From Apiotrichum sp. Y4204 (Eukaryota > Basidiomycota > Tremellomycetes > Trichosporonales > Trichosporonaceae), in the NCBI GenBank assembly GCA_025531455.1, contig JAMYHL010000052.1, positions 227,219-291,218 on the forward strand: 64,000 nucleotides of DNA, read 5' to 3'. Within the stretch, counting starts at the first letter, position 1. Each line of letters starts with the position of its first letter. Below are positions 54,114 to 64,000 of this stretch, piece by piece. The position numbers and the translations under genes are program-made. The notes beneath the pieces are model-generated. The model was not told the origin of the DNA and did not search any database. It saw only the letters and a program-made list of their open reading frames with translations.

Positions 54114-56843
54114 CTATGCATTCAATGCGGCCTCCTCGTCGACGGCGGGCTCAGCCTCGATGACCGGGGTAGCGGCGCCACTGGGCATGGCGGAGGTGAG
54201 GGCCGACTCGACTGCGCTCTCGTTGGCCGACTCGGGCGCGCTCTTGGGCGTCGGGGCAGGCTTGCAGATGTTTGAGCCGAACACACGCTCCGAAAGCACG
54301 ACCTTTTCGGTCTTGTCGATGAGCAGCGACATGGACTGCTTGGCCTTCCAGACGGGGAGAACCATTGGCAGCGGGAGCTTGCCGCCGTCGCTCTCGCCGG
54401 CCTCGAAGCGCACGAGCATGTTGCCCAGCTCAGCCGCCTGCAGCACCTCCTTGAACGGGGACGGGAATTTTTCGATTGGCGGGTACATCTCCTCGACCAA
54501 TATGCGGAGCTCGCGGATGGTAGCCTTAAGGATCTTCTCCTCAGGGATGTGGCACAGCACGTCCTGGACCGCGTCCGAGGAGATACGCCACTTGCACTGT
54601 ATCTCCGTACGCGCCTGCGAGTCCTGGCGGACGAAAGCCTTGACACCAGCGGAAATCATGCGAAGACGGGTGTAGTCGTTGTTGAGGATGATGGACTTGA
54701 CGACATCGTTGACGATGTAGATGGTACGCAGCGGGTTGCCATATGCGTTACGCACGAGAAGGTTGCCCACGGGGAACGAGTTCTTGAGTCCAAACCACGA
54801 AGTTATGAGCTTCACCTCCTCGTGGTTCGGGTCAACAAACGAGAATGGGTCCTCGCGGAAGGCAAGATCGCCCTTCTTCTTCTTGGCCGACGTGCTTGCA
54901 GCCTCGTCCTTCTTTTCCGGCTCCGTCATTTCGACCTTCTTCTCCTGCTCCGTCGACTCCACCTTCTTCTCCGGCTCCGTCGTCTCGACCTTGGGCTTCT
55001 TGTCCGTGGGCTCCTCCGCTGAGGGCGAAACAGGACGCTTGAGAGTGGCCTTCTCGTCAACCTCCATCACTACACCAGCGTCAGGAGCGATCTCCTCCTT
55101 GATCTCGACCTTGGCTGCAGCGGCGGAAGCAGGCACGACCGGCTTGAGCTTCTTCTCCAGAACACAGACGTAGAATCCACCAGTGTTCTGGTCGTGGGGA
55201 AGGAGACGGAGCGAGCGCTCAAGGCCGAGCTCGGCAGCGTTAGCTGGCGCCCACACAGTCTCGGGTATGCCCTTCTCCTTGTCCTTCTCGCGCTCGAGGC
55301 CAGCGTCAACACGCGCACGGTACGACTCGTACGAGTCGTGCCAGACAAGCTCGTCTTCGACACGGCTGGCGACCTTCCACGAGGTGATGCCCGGGCGGCG
55401 CTTGAGGCCGGGCAGCTTGTCCTGCACGTCAACGATGGTGTACTCTCCAGGGTGGGCGTTAAGAGCCGCGGCGACGACAGCCTCGTTCTCAGACGGGTTG
55501 AAGGAGCAGGTGGAGTAGACAAGACGACCGCCAGGCTGGAGGAGAGCCATGGCGCGGTTGAGAATGCGCAATTGGACGGGGTGGAGCGAGTTTCCGTCCG
55601 ACGGCGCCCACTTGGCCCAGATCTCGAGGTTCTTGCGCATCGTCCCGTCTCCCGAGCACGGCACATCAGCCAGGATCCTGTCAAACTTGAGGTGCTTGTT
55701 GCCGAGGGAAATGTTGGGAATCATGGCTGCGACTGTGAGCACAAGTAAAACGATAACATCCGCGGCCACTGTCAGAACACTCACTCGCGTCAAAGTTGGT
55801 GACAACGAGGCCCTTGGTCGGCATGCGGCCGGTCTGGTGGACAAGCATGTGGGTGCGCTTGTAGTCGGCATCGTTGGCCATGAGCATGCCGCTGCTCACC
55901 TCGTCGTGCGGGTTGAGCGCCTCCATGATCTGGGCGGTCTTGGAGCCGGGAGCCGCGCACATGTCGAGGCAGTTGTGCGAGGGCTTCACATCCATGAGAA
56001 GCGGGGGAATCATCGAAACGGCCTCCTGGCGCGAGAGGTTGCCCTGTGGGTTAGGATATGTGGGAGGCGCAGCGGGTTGGCCACCGAGAGAATACCCAGC
56101 CCCTCAGCTTGACACTCACAACACCAGTCTCTCCGACAAGGAAGCGCTGGAACGACTTGAACGCGGGCTGCTTGCGGACAACACGCTTCGGCGCGGCGAT
56201 CTCCCAGGCGAGGTGGTCGGGATACCACTCGAGCGGCTTGGGCGGGTCGTACTTGACGCCGTCAAGCTCAACGTCCGTCATGGTCGGAACGTAGATGTTC
56301 TTGATAAGGTCGTTGATTGCGAACGACGTCCTGTTCGTTAGCAGTCAGGATATGGTGGGGGCGGGCAAGGAAGAGTCGGTCGTGGTGTGAACAGCGCCAT
56401 GATGCCGGCAGTGAGATGGTAGCCAACATGCTGCCGCTCGCCAATCTTCCAAACCAGACTCTGTCCTTCATGACCTCCCATAGCGTCCATGTCACTCACG
56501 CGCGCGATCCAGTGACGCGGAACGTGGTCGGCAGCTCGGTACGGAGCGCGTCGAGGAAGGGCTCCCACTCGTCCTCGGGCACGATCCCCTGCGCCTGAAT
56601 ATTAGCTGCGTGAAGCAGACTCAAACCCCGCCCTCTCTTACCTTGTAGTATCCCTCGAAGAACTCGTTCTTCATCGTGTCGGGCGTAATGTTGTTCCAGT
56701 TACCGTTCGCGCTATCCCGTCCGTTCTTCTTCTGCTGGCCCCACGGCACCGCGTTGCGGCGTCCCTGCAGTCAGCACCTGTGTACACACAAGCCAACGCA
56801 CCCGTCCACCACCGCCGCCACCGCGCTTTCCGTGCTTGCCCAT
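54114..56843 (-). CDS. TRM4: tRNA (cytosine-5-)-methyltransferase Ncl1/Trm4 (NSUN2)
   Basis: SAM-dependent enzyme that makes m5C at several tRNA positions, in the nucleus. Exons (minus) 56843-56802, 56764-56642, 56594-56500, 56330-56120, 56043-55785 and 55726-54114 give 780 aa. It has a Gly-rich start MGKHGKRGGGGGGR, NITPDTMKNEFFEGYY, then the NOL1/NOP2/Sun core: SRQEAVSMIPPLLMD, CLDMCAAPGSKTAQ, DRILADVPCSGDGT (Cys267) and VYSTCSFNPSENEA (catalytic Cys317). The C-terminal half carries an acidic/lysine linker with three copies of a TEPEKKVE-like repeat, then the conserved Trm4 C-domain (FREDPFSFV, SWFGL, KWRISSD). The tail is Ala/Glu-rich. The exon 6 acceptor was chosen to give NFDA-TMIPNI. 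Confidence 0.94.
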
Positions 56844-58779
56844 TGTGTTGGTGTTTAGAGGGCAGAGGGGAGTTGTGGGATTCTGGATGAGATGTGGACC
56901 GGACTTGTTCACAGCAATACATGACTTTTGCAAGCAGCAGATGACCGCTGTCAGAAAAACAAGAAAAAACGCATCACGTGCATGCAGACATTTTAGTTCC
57001 GCGGTGGAGGTCGCCGGTGGAGGTGGTCCACTTTTCAATGAGCCAGATGTCAAGACCACATACTGCTCACAGTACATTGCGCTCGAGTCTCGTGCATGGC
57101 CTATGCCTTTTGGGCTCTCATCTTCTTTAATAAGAGTGCATGTAATTCAAATAAAAAGTTGAGGAAGCAAGATAAATTGAGGCATGGAGAAGTTGTGGGG
57201 TTGGCTCATTGCTCATTTACCGATCAAAACCGGGACCCTCGTTGCAACCTGGCCCCAGGATGTGCTGTGATGGGGGGAAGTCAAAGAGGCCTGTTGGGCG
57301 CCCAGGTAATGTCACCAGCAAAGGTTTCCACAGAGCTTTATGTTCACTTAACCTGCTCTCCTTGCCATAAATCGGTGCTGGATTGAGATCTTAGTCCTGC
57401 TCGCTGGGCAGTCCTGTATCTAAGGAACGAAGCGCCTCGCATATTGCCGAGCGGGCGCCCGCAACCCTTCAAGTGCCGATGATTTCAGAGTCAATAGCTT
57501 TCTGAGAGGTTTCATGAAACAAGATTGTACTCGAGAGATCTCCGCGGTCCTCTAAAGCGGAGGGGGAGGGAGAATGGCAGGATCGCTCTTCTGAAGTGGG
57601 GGATTCTACAGCACAAATCAGGCAGAAACAAAGCTAGCTGACACTTCACTCATCTTCGAGCTCCCAGAAGACCAATATCAATCCATCCCGAGAGCTCGAG
57701 ATTCTGGATAAATACCACCCCCAACCTCCTCCATACCACCGCGAGAGACAATGTGCTGTGGTGAGAGGGCCCCGCCGTGGGGACCCAGGTGCGATCTCGA
57801 ACAGGCGCAAGTGGCGGCGCCAATGTCCAATCCCGCACTCCACTCCGCCACATCAGGCGGGCCTGTCGGATCCAGCGTAGAGGCCGTAGAGGCCTTGGTC
57901 GGCGGGGTCCGAGCGGGGCCCGTGATCGAGGAATGGGCGCCAAAGCCACTACACAGTGGCTGCATGCGGTCCGTCTTCAGCGGAGCATGCAGAGCAGGGC
58001 CTGCTAGCGTGGCCAGCAGCGTGGCTGACATGGGCCCCGGATTGGACGGTGCGATCGTGTGATCGTGTGAGCGCCCGTCTCGCGTCTCGGGTGGCGCTGT
58101 CTCAAACCTCGAGCCAGCGAGCTGCGAACTGCTCAAACCTATGTGGTTTGCGGCTGCGGCGGAGGCCAGAGTTCCGGAGGCCGGGGGGGGTCGTGGGGGT
58201 GGCGGCGGGGCTGGGCCAGGTGGCGCGTGGCGTGTGTCCGAGGGTTTGGCGGTGGGCGTCGGTTGTCGGCGCTGAACTCTTCCCATTTCGCATGGCATGG
58301 CATCTGCCACACAGGGAATGAGCTGGGAGGAGTGTATCAGACACAGAAGAGCGTCGGTGATACAGAGAACTGGTTTCCGTTCCTGTTTCCAGGTAGCATT
58401 GAGCTCGTTGGCCACCGCCACGACTTCGTTTCAGCCTCGGCGCTTGAAATCCTCATCGTTTGAGGCACTCCGATGTGTAGCCCTCCCTGTCAGGAATCTA
58501 CGCCATTAGAGGTCAGTTGGACCGACAGGACATGGACAGCTATGGACAGGTTCATGTCACTCATGGCGTTTAGTGTAGACCCAAGCTGTACGACGGTCGG
58601 AAAGGGTTGGGAGTGCGAATTCAACCAACTGGCTTTAAGCGCCTCGAGTGCTTGAAACGGACACCCGTGTTCCAATCAGAGATGACAGTCAAAGGTCTGG
58701 ATCAAGCCAACGTATCCTTCATCGCAACCGGGCAAGAAGGCAGACAGGCGAGGAGAGAGCTGACCGCACGCGGCTAGTG

Positions 58780-59007
58780 ATGGATCCTCAAGATCCTCAA
58801 GGCCATGCGGTATCACAGCCCGAACCGACAACACCCAACAATCCAACCAGACGAAGCCCGAAGCCCCAGCGGTTCACCACCATTGATATCCCCCCTCGGC
58901 CTCCAATCTACCCCGCAGACACCGTGCACGACATGTGCCCCCACTGCCGGAAATGGCGTAAGCAGACGCATGCCGCACGCCGCAGCTCGCAGCTCGTAGC
59001 CTCATGA
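58780..59007 (+). CDS. Possible small hypothetical protein with a CxxC motif
   Basis: 75-aa frame from ATG 58780: MDPQDPQGHAVSQPEPTT..., then IDIPPRPPIYPADTVHDMCPHCRKW and a basic Ser/Arg end. The composition looks more protein-like (ordered Pro-rich, then CPHC) than its neighbours, but no family is recognised and it may be chance. Confidence 0.2.
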   Translation: MDPQDPQGHAVSQPEPTTPNNPTRRSPKPQRFTTIDIPPRPPIYPADTVHDMCPHCRKWRKQTHAARRSSQLVAS

Positions 59008-62000
59008 CTCCTAGCAATCGCGCACGCCCCGCCTCGCAACTTACTCTTCACTAAGGCCTGGGTTCATACGACGGACGTCCGAGCTCGCCTGCCAGCGGCT
59101 GAAGCCATGGTCACGGACGGGGACTGAATCCTCAGATTACGGGTATCGGCTGATGGCCAGGGGTGTCGGCCATGTTAACGTGTTGGGCACGGCGCCGCAG
59201 GGCGCAGGGCGCACGGACCGACCTGGGGCTGAACACCGGCTACTTGGTTGTCGTGATGTTGCGCTCACTGTCATCAGCAGCTGGATTGGGTATGGGTAGA
59301 CTCTGCGGAGGATGCCGGATGAAGTGAGGAGCCGCATGCCTCGGTCCCGTCTATCTGTCTGTTACGCCGTGCATGCCTCGCGTGACGGTTCACGTACAAT
59401 ATATTGTATATCGTCTGCGTTACGGCTGATAGTGGCTTACGTCTCAGGAAGCGAAGGGGTATTGTCGAAGTCATTACAGATTCCCACACCTGGCTTCACA
59501 GCGCGGCATTCAGTATTCATGATTCAGGTAGGTCAATACAGAGCTGAATGCTCTCCTTCCCAACGACAGCTGTGGCACGACAATTCAGTGGTCCGGGTAT
59601 CAGTCATCCGATGTTCTACAGAATATCTAGTGAGACTGAGATAGACAAACCAGGAATGGAGGGTTTTGCCGTGTTGTGCCCAGCTTGTTTTTTGATGGAT
59701 GCAATGGATCAATGAATGCGCCGAGCCTTTGGAGAGCCGCTCTACTCAGTGAACACCGTTGGTTTTCGTTGTTCATGTCACAGAGCGTTCTGCGCCGACT
59801 TGCGAGAAGGGGGCGGCGCGCGGCGGAACAGAATGTGCAGACCTGTGGGTAGCAGCGAAGCGAATAAATGTGAGAAGATGCCACAGCATGTCACCAGGTC
59901 GGAGTCTCGTCAGGGGGGGAACAATTGTGCAAAACGCAATCGCGATCTCGCGCTAATCTCCCAAAGCCTGCTACCTGACACAGAGCTGGTATGGTGCTGA
60001 TACACGGAACGGCCGGAATGGAGAGGTGGAGAGAAGCTGTCCTAGGATCCGAGGGATGAAACGGTGACCTTTGATGGAGTGACTCTGGAAGCTGGCCCAG
60101 ACAGACTTTTGAGATCTCCAGTTCGCAGGCGGCACAGCACAGCATGATCAATGCTAATTCATACCCAACGTTCGCCGGTGGCCAGTGGACAAGCCGGCGG
60201 GAGCCGCAGCAGCGCAGCACTGGATTGAAAGCTCCGTGATCCGTGAGCTTGTTGCACCGCCCGTTACATGGTGCGAAGGTGAAGGGGGTTTCGTGGCGGG
60301 GTTCGTGGCGGGTTCGTGGCGCCAGCGCCAACCTTCCTTATCGAACTCGATCGCCTCAGTCCACACTCTGCGACACCAGGAGAGCCCACATGTGGAGCGG
60401 AGATCAGATTGAGAAGTCGGAGAGCAGAAGGAGCCGCCGAGCTTCTGAGCTTTTGATGAGTGCTGTTCGTTGCCGGTTGACGGTGGTAGCCGCCGTCCAG
60501 ATCTGTAACACTCCGCGGACTCGTCCGGTTCCTGTCCCAGCGCAACGGCGCATCGTGCCTCCGTGACTCCCTGGCACCCTGGTATCTGATCGCCCACCTG
60601 TTCTGGACTCTCGGCGCTCGGCGAGTCTACCCGAGTACGGAAGGGTTCTCTACAGTTACAACCCTTATGGCATGCTGTACAGCTCCACGGATCCACGGAT
60701 CCACGGCCCGGTATCGTGCCTCGCGGGAGGATGTGTGCGAACTTTACGGAGGACGGGGGGGGGTAGCACATTGGGTTACGGAGAATACAAGCCGCAGAGG
60801 ATGCAGTGCCGAGTGTTCAGCACCGGCCATGCCGAGCCCACCCCCGGGCCACACAGTTTCCCGGCCCTGTCACCAGTGTCCACCCCGTGTGCTTTGCGTG
60901 CTTTGCACTCCCTGCCGATCCACTCCCGTTACGTTAACATCCAGCCTTGATATCGTCGTCCCCGACACAGTCGTGACGGGCGCCGGGTGCGCCTCGCGTT
61001 TCATACGTTCATAATACGCGCTCTTACCGCTGCGCCTCGCGCCTCGGTCCCTTATCCCGTATCCCATTTTCCGAGGGTGCACAACCTTTTTCATGTCGCA
61101 TAGCGACTTGTAACTAGGTGCTCGATTCGACTGCGCGCTTCTGATTCATCAAACTGTGAAAAGCACATTCCTCCGCAGCTCGCTCCATACCAAGCACCAC
61201 TCCCGCCAAGACACAAGCCCCCATATCCTGGATGGGCCGCTGCGAGACAGCCAGCGCCAAAGGCTCCTCTCATAGCTCATAGCCGTCTGCATCGGCCGCA
61301 AAGTTCCCGAACCCTGGATCTCGGTCGGCGTCCAACGAGCTCCTGACGGGTCCTGAGATCTGGTGGAGCTCAACTTGATCCTTGATCCATGAATGATGTA
61401 CATACAATGCAGATCACCCAGATCGAAGATCGGGGCGCGCTCCATAGGTCTGGGATCTGGCTGGAAGTTGAGACCGGACGACTTGCCCACATTGCGCCGC
61501 CCTGCGGGCGCCTGCGGGCCACAAGCATCGCAAACAGCGAGCGATTTATACGGTTTGCACAATGTGCGTCAGGCGTGTTATATCGCGGGATCGCGTGGGA
61601 GCGAGCACGCGTATTCGCGAATTCGCGGCCTGCCTGGCGCGTTAGCGCGCGCCTGGCGTATTTACGCTCACTTCAACCGAGATGATCTAGAACATTCAAT
61701 TGTTTCCCAAGAGTGACGGCTGTTATCTGTCGCAGCATACGAGTGCGCCGCCGGTGCTAGTCGACGGGCAGTTGTTTGCACAATTGCACTGTTCGACCGA
61801 GCCAGTTGCACCCCAAGTACCCAATGTGCCAAGCTGTGGTTGATCCTGTTTTGCATTGTTTTGGTGTCCAGCTGGGAAGGGACCCTGCGCTGGCATGCTT
61901 CTTTGTTACATGCCGCTGGACTGGACGCCTTCGCAGGCTGGCTCGGTCCGCAACCGTAACTGTGACGAGAGGGCACTGCCCCAAGATGGTTGTTGGCCAA

Positions 62001-62441
62001 CGCAGGCACAGAGGTGTAGTGCTTACTGTACCGCACAGGGCACCTCAGGCCCGCCGCGGTGGCACGTCGGGCCGAACGAGGCTGCGTGCTGCGTGCTGTG
62101 TGCTGCGCGCTGTGCGCTGTGCCCAACTTCTACCAAACAGCCATTTCCTCCGGCCGCGGGAGAATTTAGAATAATACCAGCCTATCGCCGTAAAGCGCCC
62201 ATGTACGCTGTGCGCTGCGCGCCGCGTTGCCCGTGCCCGCAACGAGTAAACCGGACCAGGCGCCGAGCCAAGAAGTGCAAGAGGCCAAGGGGCGCACTGG
62301 CGGCGAGCTGAGTGGCTGTGGCTCCAGTGGCTCGACGATGCCGTTTCTGGGCAGACTGAGCCACGGGCCACTCGGCCGCGTATCCTCGAAACTGGTTGGC
62401 TGGCTGATGCATGGTGTGATGGTGTGGGAATCGGGGTACAG

Positions 62442-62481
62442 TACATGGTACATGGTACATGGTACATGGTACATGGTACAT
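62442..62481. repeat. TACATGG tandem repeat
   Basis: Nearly six perfect copies of the 7-bp unit TACATGG. Confidence 0.9.
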
Positions 62482-62627
62482 CGTGCGTCGAGTGTCGCGT
62501 ATGGGTCACGTTTTCCGACGTAGGCTCTCCTCCACTCACGAGCGGCCGCGCCCTCGCCGCGGTCGGCGGTGGCTTGCGGTGCGGGCCGCAATTCACAATT
62601 CCAGAAAACAAAGGCCCACGGGCTGAC

Positions 62628-62664
62628 CCATGGCCCATGACGGCCATGACCCATGGCCCATGGC
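62628..62664. repeat. CCCATGG/GGCCATG cluster
   Basis: Interspersed CCCATGG and GGCCATGA units forming overlapping short palindromes. Confidence 0.7.
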
Positions 62665-64000
62665 AATTTGGCGTCTGCGCACGTTGTGCACCATTGGCAC
62701 CGCGCAGGACCACCCGTTACTCGCCGAGACGTGATACGCCAGACCCCGAGGCGTGCCAGGTATAGCGTATCAGGCGTCCCGCATGAAAGACGGGGCGGGA
62801 TATGGATGGCGGTCTGAGTTCGCATGGTCCGCGGCTTACAAGCGAAGCGCGGCGCGACAAGCGATATACTGCAAGCCGTCTGGGAGCTAGGATATCTAGA
62901 ATTCCAGTCGCACCGCGATGTCACGACGGGACACTACAATGATGCCACACGCCTGCCACCATTTGAGTGCAGCGATTACATGGTTTCGGGTGCAACCAGG
63001 GCGAAAGGGCTCTCCCCGCACTGCCCGTTGGCTCCCACAGATTGATGAACATCACACAAACACACCAAAGAGGCCTGAGAGGATGCACCAATGACAGGGG
63101 ACAGTGAACCTTGAGACACTGATAGAGCGCCTCGTGTGTGCCAGGCGCTTCTTGTTAGAACAGAAACCGCCCTGTGTGGCGTTTTGAAGTGTGGTCTTGT
63201 GGGCCGAGGTCATCGCATGGACCACAGTCCTGGCATATCGCCTTGAATCCCTTTCTGGCGGGATCGGTGTGCATGGGGGAGATGCGAGATATGACATTGA
63301 TGAGCCTAGATGAAAGGGCAGCGGGTATTCACAGTAGTGAGGGTCTTGAAGAGCACAGTTCTATGACATAGGTGAGGTGGGTTTCCTTTTCATTGCCGTG
63401 GTGATTACGAGCTGGATTCGTCAGAGCCGAGATGGGAAGCGACGACGAGGTCTGCGCAGGTCGCAGGTATGCAGGTATGCACACGCACACATGCGCACAC
63501 AGAACGTGATGCCGTATCACGGTATATCGCCCTCTCGATACGTGATGCAGATCAACCGTATCAACCCGCCTCCCCTTGGCACCCTGGATCGCTAGTCGCG
63601 ACTGCGAGTTTTGCTAGAATCTACCATGGTTGGTGGATTGATCGCTTGATCTACTAGCTCATCTTTTTTGGATCCTGGTCCCCCCTGGAAAATGCCTGTG
63701 CACAATGCGCTATGTTACACCGCCTTTTTCCGTGGCCAAGAGGGGGTGCAAGAGGCCAGACATCATCTTCATGCCCTCTCGACACACGAGACCCTGAAGT
63801 GGACCTGCACGGTTGCGCACGGGCCGGCGCCTTGCGCGCGCTTGTGCATGCGGCTCGGCATGCAGATCGAGCAAAAAGAGCGCCCTCACAAAGAGGCGGA
63901 GGGAGGGAAGGGGGTCGAGTTTCCTCTCTCCGAGATCAAAAAGGAGGCATCGTGATAATAATAAAACATAAAGTAATAATAAATAAGTTTGTTGCAATAC

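Larger units (their letters stand above)
56844..64000. other. 7-kb region without recognisable genes
   Basis: TRM4 upstream DNA followed by sequence in which I find no conserved protein, tRNA or rRNA. Open frames are short and none shows domains. Several short tandem repeats occur (62442-62481, 62628-62664, GTGCTGC-type repeats near 62085-62130, GTTCGTGGCGG near 60290-60320). It could be gene-poor, subtelomeric or pericentromeric DNA, or hold lineage-specific genes or ncRNAs that I cannot see. Confidence 0.5.

Noticed and set aside
57678..58421. 247-aa minus-strand frame in the gene-poor tail
   Set aside because: Biased Pro/Ala/Ser/His composition, no start context or domain; several frames are open at once in this GC-rich stretch.

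Overview
The window looks like nuclear DNA of a basidiomycete yeast, most likely a tremellomycete of the Trichosporonales type; that placement is inferred from gene content and intron style, not from a search. Genes are densely packed on both strands with no operons. Coding DNA is GC-rich with C/G-ending codons. Most genes are cut by very short GT-AG introns (often 36-60 nt) whose CTAAC/CTGAC branch sites lie close to the acceptor. The window begins inside a gene, and the last ~7 kb holds no gene I can recognise.

Layout. 1-1598: 3' part of a SNG1/DUF3533 membrane protein (+). 1874-1962: tRNA-Leu with an 11-nt intron. 2298-3615: DIM1 rRNA dimethyltransferase (+). 4404-6971: La-related protein (-). 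8839-9791: IMP3 (+). 10160-11269 (-) and 15627-16826 (+): two divergent F-box-like paralogues of an uncharacterised family, 4.4 kb apart. 17349-19310: D-xylulose kinase (+). 19361-20482: MDR quinone/alcohol oxidoreductase (-). 22057-23636: ERG26 (-). 24302-24968: Bet1/Sft1-type SNARE (-). 25618-26549: SEC11 signal peptidase (-). 27226-29298: tryptophanyl-tRNA synthetase (+). 29815-32921: RPN1 (+). 33202-35187: mitochondrial methionyl-tRNA synthetase (-), divergent from 35475-37252 folylpolyglutamate synthase (+). 37497-38446: U1 snRNP protein C (+). 38538-40139: DEG1/PUS3 (-). 40875-44091: multi-spanning M28 metallopeptidase (+). 44253-47437: CTF4/AND-1 (-). 48300-53147: a rearranged Ty3/Gypsy LTR retrotransposon. 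54114-56843: NCL1/TRM4 tRNA m5C methyltransferase (-). 56844-64000: no recognisable gene.

Function. Most genes are housekeeping and act separately: ribosome assembly (DIM1, IMP3), translation and tRNA modification (two aminoacyl-tRNA synthetases, PUS3, TRM4, tRNA-Leu), secretion (SEC11, SNARE), sterol synthesis (ERG26), splicing (U1-C), proteolysis (RPN1, M28 peptidase) and replication (CTF4). The less ordinary parts are: (i) a chimeric retrotransposon whose 3' half of pol is replaced by an opposite-strand, intron-bearing gag-like ORF joined through a perfect 58-bp inverted repeat; (ii) a 6-nt micro-exon inside the zinc finger of U1-C; (iii) the two divergent F-box-like paralogues; (iv) an AT-rich double-hairpin locus beside the retrotransposon; and (v) a TrpRS with a presequence-like N-terminus and a three-fold N-terminal repeat.

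Exon boundaries were set by hand from reading frame, GT/AG sites and remembered family motifs. They add up to whole codons for every complete gene, but none was checked against transcripts.
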